Assembly: GCA_022447555.1 (NCBI GenBank)
Contig: JAKVBF010000013.1
Span: 156,867-220,866 of the forward strand
Direction of reading: 5' to 3'
Length of the DNA stretch: 64,000 nucleotides
Source: Mariniblastus sp.
GTDB taxonomy: Bacteria; Planctomycetota; Planctomycetia; Pirellulales; Pirellulaceae
This document shows, piece by piece, positions 9,838 to 19,335 of the stretch. Numbering within the stretch: position 1 is the first letter of the stretch; every line of letters begins with the position of its first letter. Position numbers and translations under genes: made by a program. The notes beneath the pieces are model-generated. The model was not told where the DNA came from, did no database searches, and worked only from the letters and a program-made list of their open reading frames with translations.

Positions 9838-10352
9838 GGCAATGAGTTGAAAAAAGGTTAAGCCTGAGTGTCGGACCCATTCATTATAAACCGCTATGCA
9901 CGTAAATCTAACCGCGTTTCATGAAAACGTTTCTCTGCCCAAGCTGCAATTAATCTTGTCCACTTTATGTTTTTTATGACACTCGTGAGCTAGATGCGAT
10001 TTATCGGCAAAAGGATGATTGACTTTTCATTTAACCGGTCGACTGTTGACCTAGTATTTATCGAAATCAGATTGAGACTCTCTGTCCCAATACTTTAGCG
10101 TCTCTCTTTAGAAAATCTATTTGGGTCGAAAGATCCCTTCGCGTTACGCTGCTGAACCGCTCGCCATAAAAAGAAACATTGACGGTTAAAGTCCGATTTC
10201 CCAATGCGGCAAGTTGTCCTCAGCCCTCTAGAACGGTACGTTCCAACGGTGGCTCCAAATCGCAAAACCCCGGTCGGAAAAACGATAAAAATGGCCACTC
10301 TTTGCGGTAAAGCCTGAAACCAGTTCGTTTTGTAGTTTAGTGAAAGGATGAA
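9838..10352. other. Divergent intergenic region without a convincing gene
   Basis: About 515 bases between the M1 peptidase and the DNA glycosylase gene. Frames of up to 100 codons exist on the minus strand but run into the glycosylase start and show no protein-like composition. No tRNA-like fold or repeat was recognised. Confidence 0.5.
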
Positions 10353-11138
10353 ATGCCAGAGGGTCACACCATTCATCGAATTGCCAAGGACCATCAACGC
10401 CTACTCCGCGGGCAATCTCTTATTCTAATTTCTCCACAAGGACGCTTTTCGGAGGAAGCAAAGCAATTGACGGGAAAGAAATTATTGGACATCGAAGCTC
10501 ATGGAAAACATCTGTTTTATCGCTGGGTTAACCAGCAATATGTCCACGTTCACCTAGGTCTGTACGGCAAATTCAGACTGCATTCCAATCCAGCGCCCGA
10601 GCCTCGCGGTGCCGTGCGAGTGCGAATGATTGGCAAACGTCATTCGGTCGATCTGAATGGTCCCAATCAATGTGAAATCTTAAATCCCGCACAGTACCAA
10701 CAGATCAAGCAACGATTGGGATTAGATCCACTGGGCGACGTCCAAGATATTGAACCCACATGGAACAGGATTTCTTCGAGCCGAGCCGCCATCGGCTCCC
10801 TGCTTCTCGATCAATCAATCATTGCAGGCATCGGTAATATTTATCGCGCCGAACTTTTATTTCTCACTCGAATCCACCCGGAACGGCCGGGGAAACAAAT
10901 CACGCGAGCCGAATTTGAGACCCTCTGGAAACTCACTAAGGAGTTAATGGGAATCGGGGTTGCCCAAAATCGCATCGTCACCGTCATTGAAATTAAAACG
11001 GAAATTGAATCACTTCGTAGGATTCAGAACCGTTTCTGGATTTACAAGAATCCTGAATGCCCACGTTGTCACTCAGACGTCTACTGTTGGGAGCTCGCTG
11101 GTCGAACCATTTACGCGTGCGACAAATGCCAACTTTAG
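10353..11138 (+). CDS. Fpg/Nei family DNA glycosylase-AP lyase
   Basis: A 261-residue base-excision repair enzyme of the Fpg/Nei family, closest in pattern to endonuclease VIII-like Nei2 proteins. After Met removal the chain starts PEGHTIHRIA, giving the catalytic N-terminal Pro and Glu. The beta-hairpin lysine is in EAHGKHLFYRW; the helix-two-turn-helix carries QSIIAGIGNIYRAELL; and the C-terminal zinc finger has CPRC (about 236-239) and CDKC (about 257-260). It would remove oxidised pyrimidines or purines and nick the abasic site. AAAGGATGAA just before the ATG is the ribosome site. It is monocistronic, convergent with the following minus-strand remnant. Confidence 0.93.
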   Translation: MPEGHTIHRIAKDHQRLLRGQSLILISPQGRFSEEAKQLTGKKLLDIEAHGKHLFYRWVNQQYVHVHLGLYGKFRLHSNPAPEPRGAVRVRMIGKRHSVDLNGPNQCEILNPAQYQQIKQRLGLDPLGDVQDIEPTWNRISSSRAAIGSLLLDQSIIAGIGNIYRAELLFLTRIHPERPGKQITRAEFETLWKLTKELMGIGVAQNRIVTVIEIKTEIESLRRIQNRFWIYKNPECPRCHSDVYCWELAGRTIYACDKCQL

Positions 11139-11158
11139 TAGGCCGATGGAGTCGTCCC

Positions 11159-11560
11159 CTAAACCTCCGTCAACTGTTCTAAACTTACCAACGTCTGCTT
11201 CCAAAATCCTGTTGATCGCTGCATCTCCTGTTGCAACCACGTTCCTTTTTTGTGGACTTCGTTTTCCAAGGCCCCGGCTGGAACACCTGTCAAAAGTTCA
11301 ATGGCATCGTGAATGTTGTCCAACGCGTGAATACTGAACTGCCCCTGCGCAACCGCATCCGCCCCGTGCGCTGCCGACCCCGAACACAGACCTTTTAGAC
11401 GTGAGCGAGACGCTGTTTACCAAATTCGATCGCGATTCGAGCCGTTTGCTAATCCCTCACAACACGAGCGAGATCGACTTCACGTGTTGTTTCAAAATCA
11501 ATAATGTCGGGGTTACATTGCCAACAGACTTGATCAGCCGTTCATCGAGTTGGAAGGTTA
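11159..11560 (-). pseudogene. Remnant of a Lon-related (S16/YcbZ-type) ATP-dependent protease
   Basis: Not an intact gene. A minus-strand frame ending with TAG at 11159-11161 and open up to 11417 encodes FSIHALDNIHDAIELLTGV followed by PAGALENE. This closely recalls the extreme C-terminus of Lon-related proteases, where a F-H-I-x-x-V-x-x-I-D-E-G-I-E-I-L-T-G-x-P-A-G pattern follows the catalytic Ser-Lys region. In another minus frame at about 11404-11540, interrupted by a stop, is RIAIEFGKQRLA, resembling the helix before the protease domain. The active-site region is missing. I infer a decayed gene of which only scraps survive; the match is from memory of the family and should be confirmed by search. 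Confidence 0.5.
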
Positions 11561-11695
11561 AGATTGGACGTTCGAGCTCAAAGGCAAATGGATTTTAAGT
11601 GCTTTTCCTGTAGCGGTATGACTTGATTTTTCGATAAGTGAATGAACACGCCCCATCAGCGAGGGTGAAAATCCAACGTCCAACAAGGCGACCAG

Positions 11696-12937
11696 TCATT
11701 CGGTCAAAATCGTTGGCAGATTATTGGCAATCTCTTCGAAGATTCCAATCAAGTCTTCTCCCTCATCGGCATGATAGTGCCGCCCCCCGCCTAACGCCGC
11801 GACTCGAGCCATCGATTCCTGATCGGCTCCAGTTGTGAAGGTGACCGTATGAATCGTCACGTTATTGTTGGCAATGATATCTACAACGACATCCTCTGGA
11901 TCCGGCGATTGATTATTTTCCCCGTCGGTGAGGACCACGATTGTCTTGGCTGCAAACGGTCGTGCTCCAGTGCCGCTGACAATGGGTGGTAGACTGACCT
12001 GTAAACCTCGTCCAATCGCGGTGTTTCCACTGGGATACTCTTCGGCAACGATCTCTCGAATCTCTGTGTAATCACTGGCGAGCGAGGTTCTCAAGTCGGC
12101 GTACGAATCGAAAGTCACCAAAGAAACTTGCTCTTCCTGATCCGTTTCATCTAAAACACTCAGAAATGCATCAACGCCGAGGTCCAAAAAATGCCATCGG
12201 CTGTGGCGAGATGCGGATTCTCTGTTGTACACCCGATCATAGGCGAATTCCTGCATGTCGCCGGTCAACCGTTTCATCGTATTCACTGAGTACATGTTGT
12301 ATCGAGTGGCGTTACGGTATTCCGAGTATTTGATACGTCGAAGACGATAGAGTTTGTAAAGTTTTTTATCCAATGCTTCCAAATCTTTATACCATTGCAT
12401 TGAACCAGAACGATCGAGAACCAGCGCGATATCCCTATCTAGCTGAGTGGCAATCGAGCGGCGGCGGGCCGCAAATTCCCTGATGCCAGGAATCGCCTGA
12501 AACACCAACGGCATCTCGATCGATCCCTCAACCGAAATGCTGGTCGCCCGGGCCGATTCATTGTCGATGGCCGCTTTACTGACCTGCGTAAATTCATATT
12601 TCCCTTGACCATTATTGCCACGAATCGATAAACCGAACTTCATGTAGTCTTCGTTCATCGGCACTTGCAACGACTGGCCGCCCACACGATTCAAGGCAGC
12701 AATGCGATGAGCGTAATGATAAGCTGCGTCAGTCGTTTGATGAATGCTCATAGCTCGGCCCCCGGCGTGCGCGGCAGCATCGGTTGCGATTTTCAACTCT
12801 GTGGTTAGCAATTGCATGTAGGCCAAATTAATCGCAAACCCGGAAAGGAGAAACAGAACGGGTAACAGAAGGGCAAATAGAGGCGCCACCGCACCGTTCC
12901 GGGCCTGATCCATCCTGCAAGGGTACAAGGAGCTCAT
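11696..12937 (-). CDS. TadG-like protein with von Willebrand factor A domain
   Basis: A 413-residue membrane-anchored protein. The N-terminus (RNGAVAPLFALLLPVLFLLS and on) is the TadE/TadG-type pseudopilin-like helix with a short charged lead, typical of Flp pilus assembly proteins. A vWA domain begins near residue 168 and has an intact MIDAS: DRSGSM, then the Thr in GNTAIGRGL and the Asp in VLTDGENN. The domain ends with a GGRHYHADEGEDLIGIF segment. It lies last in an operon after two TadE-like genes, with which it may form an envelope-anchored adhesion or pilus-related structure. The Tad secretion ATPase and platform genes are absent here. An ATG at 12937 with AGAGG upstream is used. Confidence 0.88.
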   Translation of the reverse strand: MSSLYPCRMDQARNGAVAPLFALLLPVLFLLSGFAINLAYMQLLTTELKIATDAAAHAGGRAMSIHQTTDAAYHYAHRIAALNRVGGQSLQVPMNEDYMKFGLSIRGNNGQGKYEFTQVSKAAIDNESARATSISVEGSIEMPLVFQAIPGIREFAARRRSIATQLDRDIALVLDRSGSMQWYKDLEALDKKLYKLYRLRRIKYSEYRNATRYNMYSVNTMKRLTGDMQEFAYDRVYNRESASRHSRWHFLDLGVDAFLSVLDETDQEEQVSLVTFDSYADLRTSLASDYTEIREIVAEEYPSGNTAIGRGLQVSLPPIVSGTGARPFAAKTIVVLTDGENNQSPDPEDVVVDIIANNNVTIHTVTFTTGADQESMARVAALGGGRHYHADEGEDLIGIFEEIANNLPTILTE

Positions 12938-12978
12938 CGCTAAGACCTCTTAGTTGGGAGTAAACAGATGTTGTTCGG

Positions 12979-13425
12979 TCAGTCACCAGATCCCGAATTA
13001 AAATAGCCAGCATATCGCTCTGTATCGAGCGTGATTTCGGAGCGAATTTCCCAGCCTTCATAGACCTCTCTAAAAAAGAACGAGTTATCCTCCATTGGAA
13101 TAATGATTTCGACGGTCACGGTACGGGTTAGTGCTTGAATTTCTTCGCCATCATTAATATTGATGGTGGTATTACGAGCTCCTAATCGGCCTAAGATTTT
13201 GTTGGCCATAAGGATTGCGTCTTCATTGCCCGCACCCTCAACCATGGCACAACGGGCCGCCTCATAAGCCGCGTTGTTTGCCAAATTCCTCATCAAACTC
13301 AGCCGGGCAAATTCAGCACAGCAAAGAATAATGATGAACAAAGCAGGTGCGACAAGAGCAAATTCAACCGCCGTCGCGCCTCGCCGCTGGAAGCGTGAGG
13401 GCCCGCCCCGTCGATGGAATTTCAT
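12979..13425 (-). CDS. TadE-like minor pseudopilin (second of two)
   Basis: A 148-residue protein with a basic N-terminus, then the TadE signature GATAVEFALVAPALFIIILC forming a single transmembrane helix, and a soluble tail exported to the periplasm. I place the start at ATG 13425 because a perfect AGGAGG lies six bases upstream; a longer frame from 13458 would overlap the preceding gene. It starts 16 bases after the stop of another TadE-like gene and is followed by the TadG/vWA gene, so the three form an operon. The helix reads NLANNAAYEAAR after the membrane segment, a hallmark of the family. Confidence 0.9.
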   Translation of the reverse strand: MKFHRRGGPSRFQRRGATAVEFALVAPALFIIILCCAEFARLSLMRNLANNAAYEAARCAMVEGAGNEDAILMANKILGRLGARNTTININDGEEIQALTRTVTVEIIIPMEDNSFFFREVYEGWEIRSEITLDTERYAGYFNSGSGD

Positions 13426-13441
13426 AAAAGGCCTCCTGAGA

Positions 13442-13918
13442 CTATTCATTGAATTCACGAGCCATCACGACCTTGCCTGAGACCCAACGATCCGGCCCCA
13501 GAACCGACCATTCGAAAAATGTATTTTCTTTGGCGGGCGCGGCAACTAGGACTTCGATTTCATTCAAAGCCTTAAGTAGACTAAAGTCTTCCGGTGTGAC
13601 CGTGATTTGTCCCTGAACCACGCCTCGTGCATCCAATACGTTTTGGACAGCGGCCTCAATCGCTTCCAAGTTGCCACGCCGACGCACCCCCGTTCGAGCC
13701 CCTTCAAATGCCGCCACCGTCAATGTCTGTTTGAGATACAGATCCGAGCAGATACTGAGTGTCCCAAACATTAATAAAACGACTAACGGAACGCATAGGG
13801 CACACTCTACGGCTGCCGCGCCACGTCTTTGTTGAAGTGACGCCAAGAGTTTGAGGCCATCCACGCCGAGGTGGACTTGCGAACAACGAATTCGTCGAAC
13901 GGGGCGATGTTGGCGCAT
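13442..13918 (-). CDS. TadE-like minor pseudopilin (first of two)
   Basis: A 158-residue protein with the TadE signature RGAAAVECALCVPLVVLLMF, followed by the family's TLTVAAFEGARTGV segment and a periplasmic domain. It heads the operon TadE-TadE-TadG. An ATG at 13918 is the first available start; it gives an N-terminal extension of about 32 residues before the RRG motif, longer than usual, so a start further inside is possible. No prepilin peptidase or other tad gene is present within the window. Confidence 0.85.
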   Translation of the reverse strand: MRQHRPVRRIRCSQVHLGVDGLKLLASLQQRRGAAAVECALCVPLVVLLMFGTLSICSDLYLKQTLTVAAFEGARTGVRRRGNLEAIEAAVQNVLDARGVVQGQITVTPEDFSLLKALNEIEVLVAAPAKENTFFEWSVLGPDRWVSGKVVMAREFNE

Positions 13919-14110
13919 AAGCTTCCAATTTTGAAACGTTTGGACGAAGTGAAAAGAAACCCAACGGGCATTTAAACTCTATGTCGCTATCGACTCAAAA
14001 AGTGCCCAATAGAATCAAAACGGCAAAGGCCTCGAGATCGTAACTCAATGCAATCCATGTAAACGTCACGATTGAACCCATCTTAAAACAAAGGGTCGCA
14101 GCAATGTGAT

Positions 14111-14806
14111 CTAGAGAACAGAAACGGAAATATCACCAGCAAAACAGACCGCCACATCGCATCCCTCTAATTGGGATCGGTCACGATACCGACTTGAATA
14201 CACGAAACCCTCTGGTGTGGACTCATAACCAGCCGGCAGTGGATTGGGATCCAGTCCGCACTCCACCATCTTTGGCAGCTCCGATCTCCCCTCAGAATCT
14301 GGGAAATTGACATTCAAAAAAGAGTTCGCTTGATTGTGGTTCGATTCCAAGAGGGGCTGGAGATAGATTTTTAGAACGGCCTCCAGAACCGGATCCACCT
14401 GACTCCAGTCAAACGAATCCGAATACCGAATACGATACTGCGACAAAGCCATCGAGCGCACGCCGTGTAATTGCCCTTCGCGGGCGGCGGCGACCGTTCC
14501 AGAGACATAAACATCAGCCCCGAGATTACCACCGTCATTCACGCCGGATAATACCCAATCAAAGGGTACGCCAAGCTGAGTTAGCCCAATCCTCACACAA
14601 TCTGCAGGAGTCCCGTCAAGTGCGTACTGATCCACTGACTGCTCAACCAGCTTAACGGGTCGATGAAATGTCAATTGATGACTAATTCCTGACTGCTGCT
14701 GACTAGGAGCCACGGTCACCACTCGCCCCCAACGGCCTGCCACTCGCTGCAAAGCAGCCAGACCCGGTGCATTCCAGCCATCGTCATTGGTCAACAAGAT
14801 ATTCAA
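14111..14806 (-). CDS. surE: 5'/3'-nucleotidase SurE
   Basis: Metal-dependent nucleotidase acting on nucleoside monophosphates and sometimes short polyphosphates, linked to stationary-phase survival. The signature NILLTNDDGWNAPG gives the metal-binding Asp-Asp pair near the N-terminus; further hallmarks are VVTVAPSQQQSG (Ser/Asn metal site region), DGTPADCVRIGL, and LSGVNDGGNLGADVYVSGTV. About 232 residues, normal for the family. The start is ambiguous: I favour the TTG at 14806, which makes the protein begin right at NILLTNDDG as in homologues; a TTG at 14827 would add seven residues. It appears monocistronic. Confidence 0.95.
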   Translation of the reverse strand: MNILLTNDDGWNAPGLAALQRVAGRWGRVVTVAPSQQQSGISHQLTFHRPVKLVEQSVDQYALDGTPADCVRIGLTQLGVPFDWVLSGVNDGGNLGADVYVSGTVAAAREGQLHGVRSMALSQYRIRYSDSFDWSQVDPVLEAVLKIYLQPLLESNHNQANSFLNVNFPDSEGRSELPKMVECGLDPNPLPAGYESTPEGFVYSSRYRDRSQLEGCDVAVCFAGDISVSVL

Positions 14807-15011
14807 TTCAGTCTCGATCAAAAACAAGTGGATGAAAGGCCACGGTAAACGTAAACCAATTGGGTTGGTTCATTTCAATAGGTTCCCTCGTGCGCTACTT
14901 CGTTGTTGATATCAAAAAACTGCCGAAGCAACAACGCCGCACGACGAAGGTCGATCGCAAAAAAACGTTATAAAACCATACAAGTAGGCGACTCGCTCCG
15001 GTCATCAATCG

Positions 15012-15431
15012 TTAGCAAGGATTTGAAGGAAGATCGGACTTCCGATACAGCCATAGGAGAAATAACCCAAAACAGGCGATCGGACCTCCTTCTAAGAGCG
15101 TCCAATATGCGGGCATGGCCGTCGTCCAATCAATTCCAATTAAGGTCAATCCTATTAATACATGCAACCCGGCAAGCAGTGGGACCAACTCCCGAAACAG
15201 CTTCCATTTCCACGCTACATAAAACGTGACGGCACCATGGACCGCGTATAGCAGTGCCGTGCTACGGGCCAAGTAGATGGTAATTCTCGAATCGGGAAAT
15301 ACCCCGAGTCCCAGCCATTCGTGCCACCCCGTCATGGTAAGCGAGGGCAAACAAACGGCAGGGCTCGCCAACAACAACACCAGTCCATTGAGATACATCA
15401 GACGTCTTAGCCAACGTTCGTACTGGTTCAT
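15012..15431 (-). CDS. Conserved four-helix membrane protein, unknown function
   Basis: A 139-residue protein with four predicted membrane helices: about residues 14-28, 51-74, 80-100 and 112-128. Few charged residues occur inside the helices. I recognise no catalytic motif. An ATG at 15431 is used; a GTG lies one codon upstream. It starts 23 bases after the dnaE stop on the same strand and is probably expressed with it, but nothing ties it to replication. Possibly a small integral membrane protein of the type common in planctomycetes; function not assignable. Confidence 0.7.
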   Translation of the reverse strand: MNQYERWLRRLMYLNGLVLLLASPAVCLPSLTMTGWHEWLGLGVFPDSRITIYLARSTALLYAVHGAVTFYVAWKWKLFRELVPLLAGLHVLIGLTLIGIDWTTAMPAYWTLLEGGPIACFGLFLLWLYRKSDLPSNPC

Positions 15432-15454
15432 CACTCACCCGTAAGAAAAAAGAC

Positions 15455-18400
15455 TCAACCCCTTTGCCCGTTCTGCCCCTGCCACCGCTTTTGTGGGCCT
15501 GCCTTGGCAGTGAGATTCTTCCGATCGACCACCATTTCCAAGGCTTTTTTACCGAGACGTTCTTCAAGGCGGTCGCACAGCTCTTGGTTAATGTCAATCT
15601 TGAGTTTATTGGGCACCAGGCTAACGATCATTCCATCCTGCAACGATAATTCTAACTGCAGGCCGCAAGATCCGGGGTAACCGCGGATGATCTCGCGGAC
15701 CGCTTTCAGGTCGGCTTGCTCATGAACAGCTTCACTCATTCGGATTTTTATTCCTGTGGTCAGGCATTGATCAATTTCATCTAATGGAATCACTCGATCA
15801 ATGACCAAATTTGCTTCGTCACCGCCTCCACGGCGATCGATCACGCCTTGTACAACGACGATCGTATCAGGCTGCACCAGCTCACCCTGCTCGGCAAATT
15901 CTGTGGGCCACTGGATGCAGCGAATCGCACCGTCCACATCTTCCAAATCGAACATCACGTATTTGGTGGGCGAATTCGGATCCCGGACACGTTTTACATG
16001 TGAATGTTTCACCGACGAAATCATCCCACCCATTGTGACCCGATCACGATCTCGGGTCCCACTCAGCTGGGTCGTCGAATGCGAGCAATAGCGGCTAAGG
16101 GTTTCTCGATATTGAGCCAGAGGGTGACTTGTTAAATAATAACCCAACACCTCCTTCTCGGCGGCCAGCAACTGGCGTTCTTCAAGCTCAGGAATGTCAG
16201 GCATTGCCACACTCGCTTCTTCTTCAGCAGGATCATCCCCTCCCCCAAACAGGTTCATTTGCCCACTCTTTTTATCAGATAATGCCGCAGCCCCTGATTG
16301 CATCGATCGCTCCAAGGTGGCCAGTAGTTGGGCTCGATTGGCGCCAAAGCAATCCATGGCGCCTGCCTTGATCAATGATTCCAATGAGGCGCGACTGCAA
16401 GAGGTGGCCTCAACTCGCTCGCAAAAATCAAACAGGTCGCGATACTCTCCATTTTCGGCTCGCTCTTGGGCAATCGCTTTCGCGGCTCCTTTGCCACACC
16501 CCTTAACGGCGGACATCGCGAAAAAGATCTTGTCGTCGGCCACCGTAAAATCAACGTTTGACAGATTCACATTGGGTGGGACAACATCGATGTTCAAACG
16601 CTGACAGTCTTCCAGATGCTCTATTAGGGAATCTTTTTTAGTAAAATTGCGATCCGGTATGTCTCCCGTCAGTAGAGCCGCCATGAATTCCACAGGGTAG
16701 TGAGTCTTGAGATAGGCTGTTTGAAAGGCGACGAACGCGTACGCAGTTGAATGGCTTTTATTGAAGCCATACCCCGCAAATTTCAAAATCATGTCCCACA
16801 AACTCTGGGCCGTAGATTTCTGGAGGCCCTGCTCCTGGGACCCCTTCATGAACTGCTCGTAGTTTTCAGCAATCAACTTTTCTTTTTTCTTACTGATCGC
16901 TTTAATGCAAGTGTAGGCGGAGGCCAACGGAATTCTACCAAGCTGATTCAGGATCTGCATGACCTGCTCCTGATAGACCATCACACCGTGGGTTTCCTTG
17001 AGAATGGTCTCCAAAACTTCGTGTGGATACTCCGCCTGCTTCCTGCCGTGCTTGACATCGATGTACTGTTGAACCATTCCACCTTCCAGTGGGCCAGGCC
17101 GGTACAATGCGTTCGTGGCGATGATGTCGCGAAAATGATCGGGTTTTATTTTCTGCAGGAGATCTCGAATCCCTCCACTTTCCAGCTGGAAAACCCCCTT
17201 GGTCTCACCCCGCTGAAGCGTTTTAAAGGTTTCGACATCCTCGGTGGGGATTCGCTGTAAATCAATCCGCTCTCCCCGAGTGTTCTCAATAATATTGATG
17301 GCATGACTTAGAATCGTCAGATTTCTCAAGCCAAGAAAATCCATCTTTAAGAGACCCGCTGCCTCTACATCTCCCATTGACCACTGCGTGATCACATCCT
17401 CTTTACCGGAAACGCGACCTAACGGCACATATTCAGTCAGTGGCTTGTCTCCAATCACCACGGCGGCAGCATGTGTCCCGATATTGCGCGCTAACCCCTC
17501 CAGTTTCCTTGCGAAATCGATCAGCTCCTGAATCTCAGGATCCCCGTTGTAGACAGCTCTTAACTCATCACTGGTTTCCAAAGCCTGTTCCAGAGAGATG
17601 TTCAAAACGTCAGGGACCATCGCCGTGATTTGATTGACACGACTAAGGGGAATACCAAGCACTCTCCCGACATCCTTGATGGCGGCTCGGGCTTTGAGTG
17701 TTCCAAACGTCCCTATCTGAGCGACACTATCTTCGCCATATTTCTCTTTGACGTAACGAATGATCTCGCCGCGGCGGTGCTTGCAAAAGTCGATATCAAT
17801 ATCAGGCGCTTCCAGACGGTTCTCGTCCAAAAACCGTTCAAACAGCAAACCGTATTTAATCGGGCAAACATGGCTGAGATACAGGGCGTAACAGACTAGA
17901 GCGCCGACACCACTTCCTCTAGCCGTGGCGGGAATATCACGTATACGAGCCTGCTCCACGAAATCCCAGCAAATCAAAAAGTAGTTGGCAAATCCGAGTT
18001 TGTTGATCACTCCCAACTCACGATCCAGCCGTTTCATTACCACTTCAGAGAGGCCTTCATTCGGAAGCATCTCAGCGTTACCGTCGTAACGCTCGCGAAG
18101 CCCCGCGAGACATAACTCCCGCAACTTCTCCTCCGGTGTCGTTTCTTTCGGTAACGCAAATACGGGGAAGTGCCGCTTCCCCAAGTCCAACTGAATGTCA
18201 ACGGTATCGGCGATCTCTTGACTTCGAGCCACCGCATCCTCAAGCCCTGGAAACTTACCGTACATCTGCGCTTGGTCTCGCAAAAAGTACTGATCGCCAT
18301 CCATTCGCATCCGTCGTTGATCCGTGCGGAATTTCCCGGTATTGATACAAAGCATGACGTCTTGGGCGTCCGAGTCCTCGCGATCGACATAGTGGCAGTC

Positions 18401-19042
18401 ACTGGTTGCCACCAATGGCACACCGATCCGATTCGAAATCTCAACACTGCCTTCTAAGGCAATTTGTTGGATGTCGACACCGTTATTCATAATCTCAATG
18501 AAATACCGATCTCCGTAAATGCTGTGAAACCACTGTGCAATCTCAGTGGCCGCGGCAAAGTTTTCCTCAGCACCATTTCCACCCTGCTTGAGAATTGCGC
18601 GATTGAATTCGCTCGACACACACCCACTCAAACAGATGATCCCTTCGGAATGGGCTTCAAGCAGCTCTTTATCAATTCGCGGCTTAAAATAAAAACCTTC
18701 AAGTGAGGCTGCTGAGGCCATCTTGATCAAATTATCGAAGCCTGTTTTATTCTGACATAGCAGAGTCAAATGATAACTCGATTCGCGAGCGCCATCTCCT
18801 CCCTTCTTAAAACGGCTGTCGGCCGCTACATACGCTTCGTACCCAATGATCGGATTGATGTCGTGCTTCCTAGCCTTTTGGTAAAACTCCAACGCGCCAT
18901 GCAAGTTGCCGTGATCCGTCAACGCCAATGCATTCATACCAAATTCCGAGGCCCGTTTCACCAAACGGTCAATCGAACTGGCACCATCTAGCAAGCTGTA
19001 ATGGCTGTGGCAATGTAAATGGACAAAGGGACGTTCAGACAT
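15455..19042 (-). CDS. dnaE: DNA polymerase III alpha subunit DnaE
   Basis: The replicative polymerase catalytic subunit, 1195 residues, a normal DnaE1 length. The N-terminal PHP domain keeps its metal-ligand pattern (HLHCHSHYSLLDG and TDHGNLHG). The polymerase active site motif PDIDIDF lies near residue 413, with a third acidic residue later in the palm. Finger-domain motifs such as TRGVFQLESGG and VYQEQVMQI follow, then GYGFNKSHSTAYA. A helix-hairpin-helix (VKGCGKGAAKAI) and an OB-fold at about 1000-1080 complete the order. I take ATG 19042; a GTG four codons upstream is the alternative. The start is divergent from the coiled-coil gene; a small membrane gene follows. Confidence 0.97.
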   Translation of the reverse strand: MSERPFVHLHCHSHYSLLDGASSIDRLVKRASEFGMNALALTDHGNLHGALEFYQKARKHDINPIIGYEAYVAADSRFKKGGDGARESSYHLTLLCQNKTGFDNLIKMASAASLEGFYFKPRIDKELLEAHSEGIICLSGCVSSEFNRAILKQGGNGAEENFAAATEIAQWFHSIYGDRYFIEIMNNGVDIQQIALEGSVEISNRIGVPLVATSDCHYVDREDSDAQDVMLCINTGKFRTDQRRMRMDGDQYFLRDQAQMYGKFPGLEDAVARSQEIADTVDIQLDLGKRHFPVFALPKETTPEEKLRELCLAGLRERYDGNAEMLPNEGLSEVVMKRLDRELGVINKLGFANYFLICWDFVEQARIRDIPATARGSGVGALVCYALYLSHVCPIKYGLLFERFLDENRLEAPDIDIDFCKHRRGEIIRYVKEKYGEDSVAQIGTFGTLKARAAIKDVGRVLGIPLSRVNQITAMVPDVLNISLEQALETSDELRAVYNGDPEIQELIDFARKLEGLARNIGTHAAAVVIGDKPLTEYVPLGRVSGKEDVITQWSMGDVEAAGLLKMDFLGLRNLTILSHAINIIENTRGERIDLQRIPTEDVETFKTLQRGETKGVFQLESGGIRDLLQKIKPDHFRDIIATNALYRPGPLEGGMVQQYIDVKHGRKQAEYPHEVLETILKETHGVMVYQEQVMQILNQLGRIPLASAYTCIKAISKKKEKLIAENYEQFMKGSQEQGLQKSTAQSLWDMILKFAGYGFNKSHSTAYAFVAFQTAYLKTHYPVEFMAALLTGDIPDRNFTKKDSLIEHLEDCQRLNIDVVPPNVNLSNVDFTVADDKIFFAMSAVKGCGKGAAKAIAQERAENGEYRDLFDFCERVEATSCSRASLESLIKAGAMDCFGANRAQLLATLERSMQSGAAALSDKKSGQMNLFGGGDDPAEEEASVAMPDIPELEERQLLAAEKEVLGYYLTSHPLAQYRETLSRYCSHSTTQLSGTRDRDRVTMGGMISSVKHSHVKRVRDPNSPTKYVMFDLEDVDGAIRCIQWPTEFAEQGELVQPDTIVVVQGVIDRRGGGDEANLVIDRVIPLDEIDQCLTTGIKIRMSEAVHEQADLKAVREIIRGYPGSCGLQLELSLQDGMIVSLVPNKLKIDINQELCDRLEERLGKKALEMVVDRKNLTAKAGPQKRWQGQNGQRG

Positions 19043-19335
19043 GGAGCCAACCACGAAATATAAGTGAGCGTAAGTTTACTTCTGGGCCAACAATTTTATT
19101 CCAACATGCGACGAAATACTATTGTTGTAAAAATGCAACAGATTCGCCGTAAATTCGTAATCACCCCGTCAACGAACCGAACCTTTTCCGATTTTCCCTC
19201 GCTTCGCGACCCGAATGCTGGAATGCCCAATTTCCTCATGGTTTTTAGAGGCCTCACCCCAAAACCTAAAATATATTTTCCTGAAGTGATTTGGCCGTCA
19301 TCTATGTTCCCGATGCCTGCTTTCAAGAAACTAAA

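Noticed and set aside
10095..10397. 100-codon minus-strand frame between the M1 peptidase and nei-type gene
   Set aside because: It runs through the glycosylase start region, has an odd composition and no ribosome site or family resemblance.
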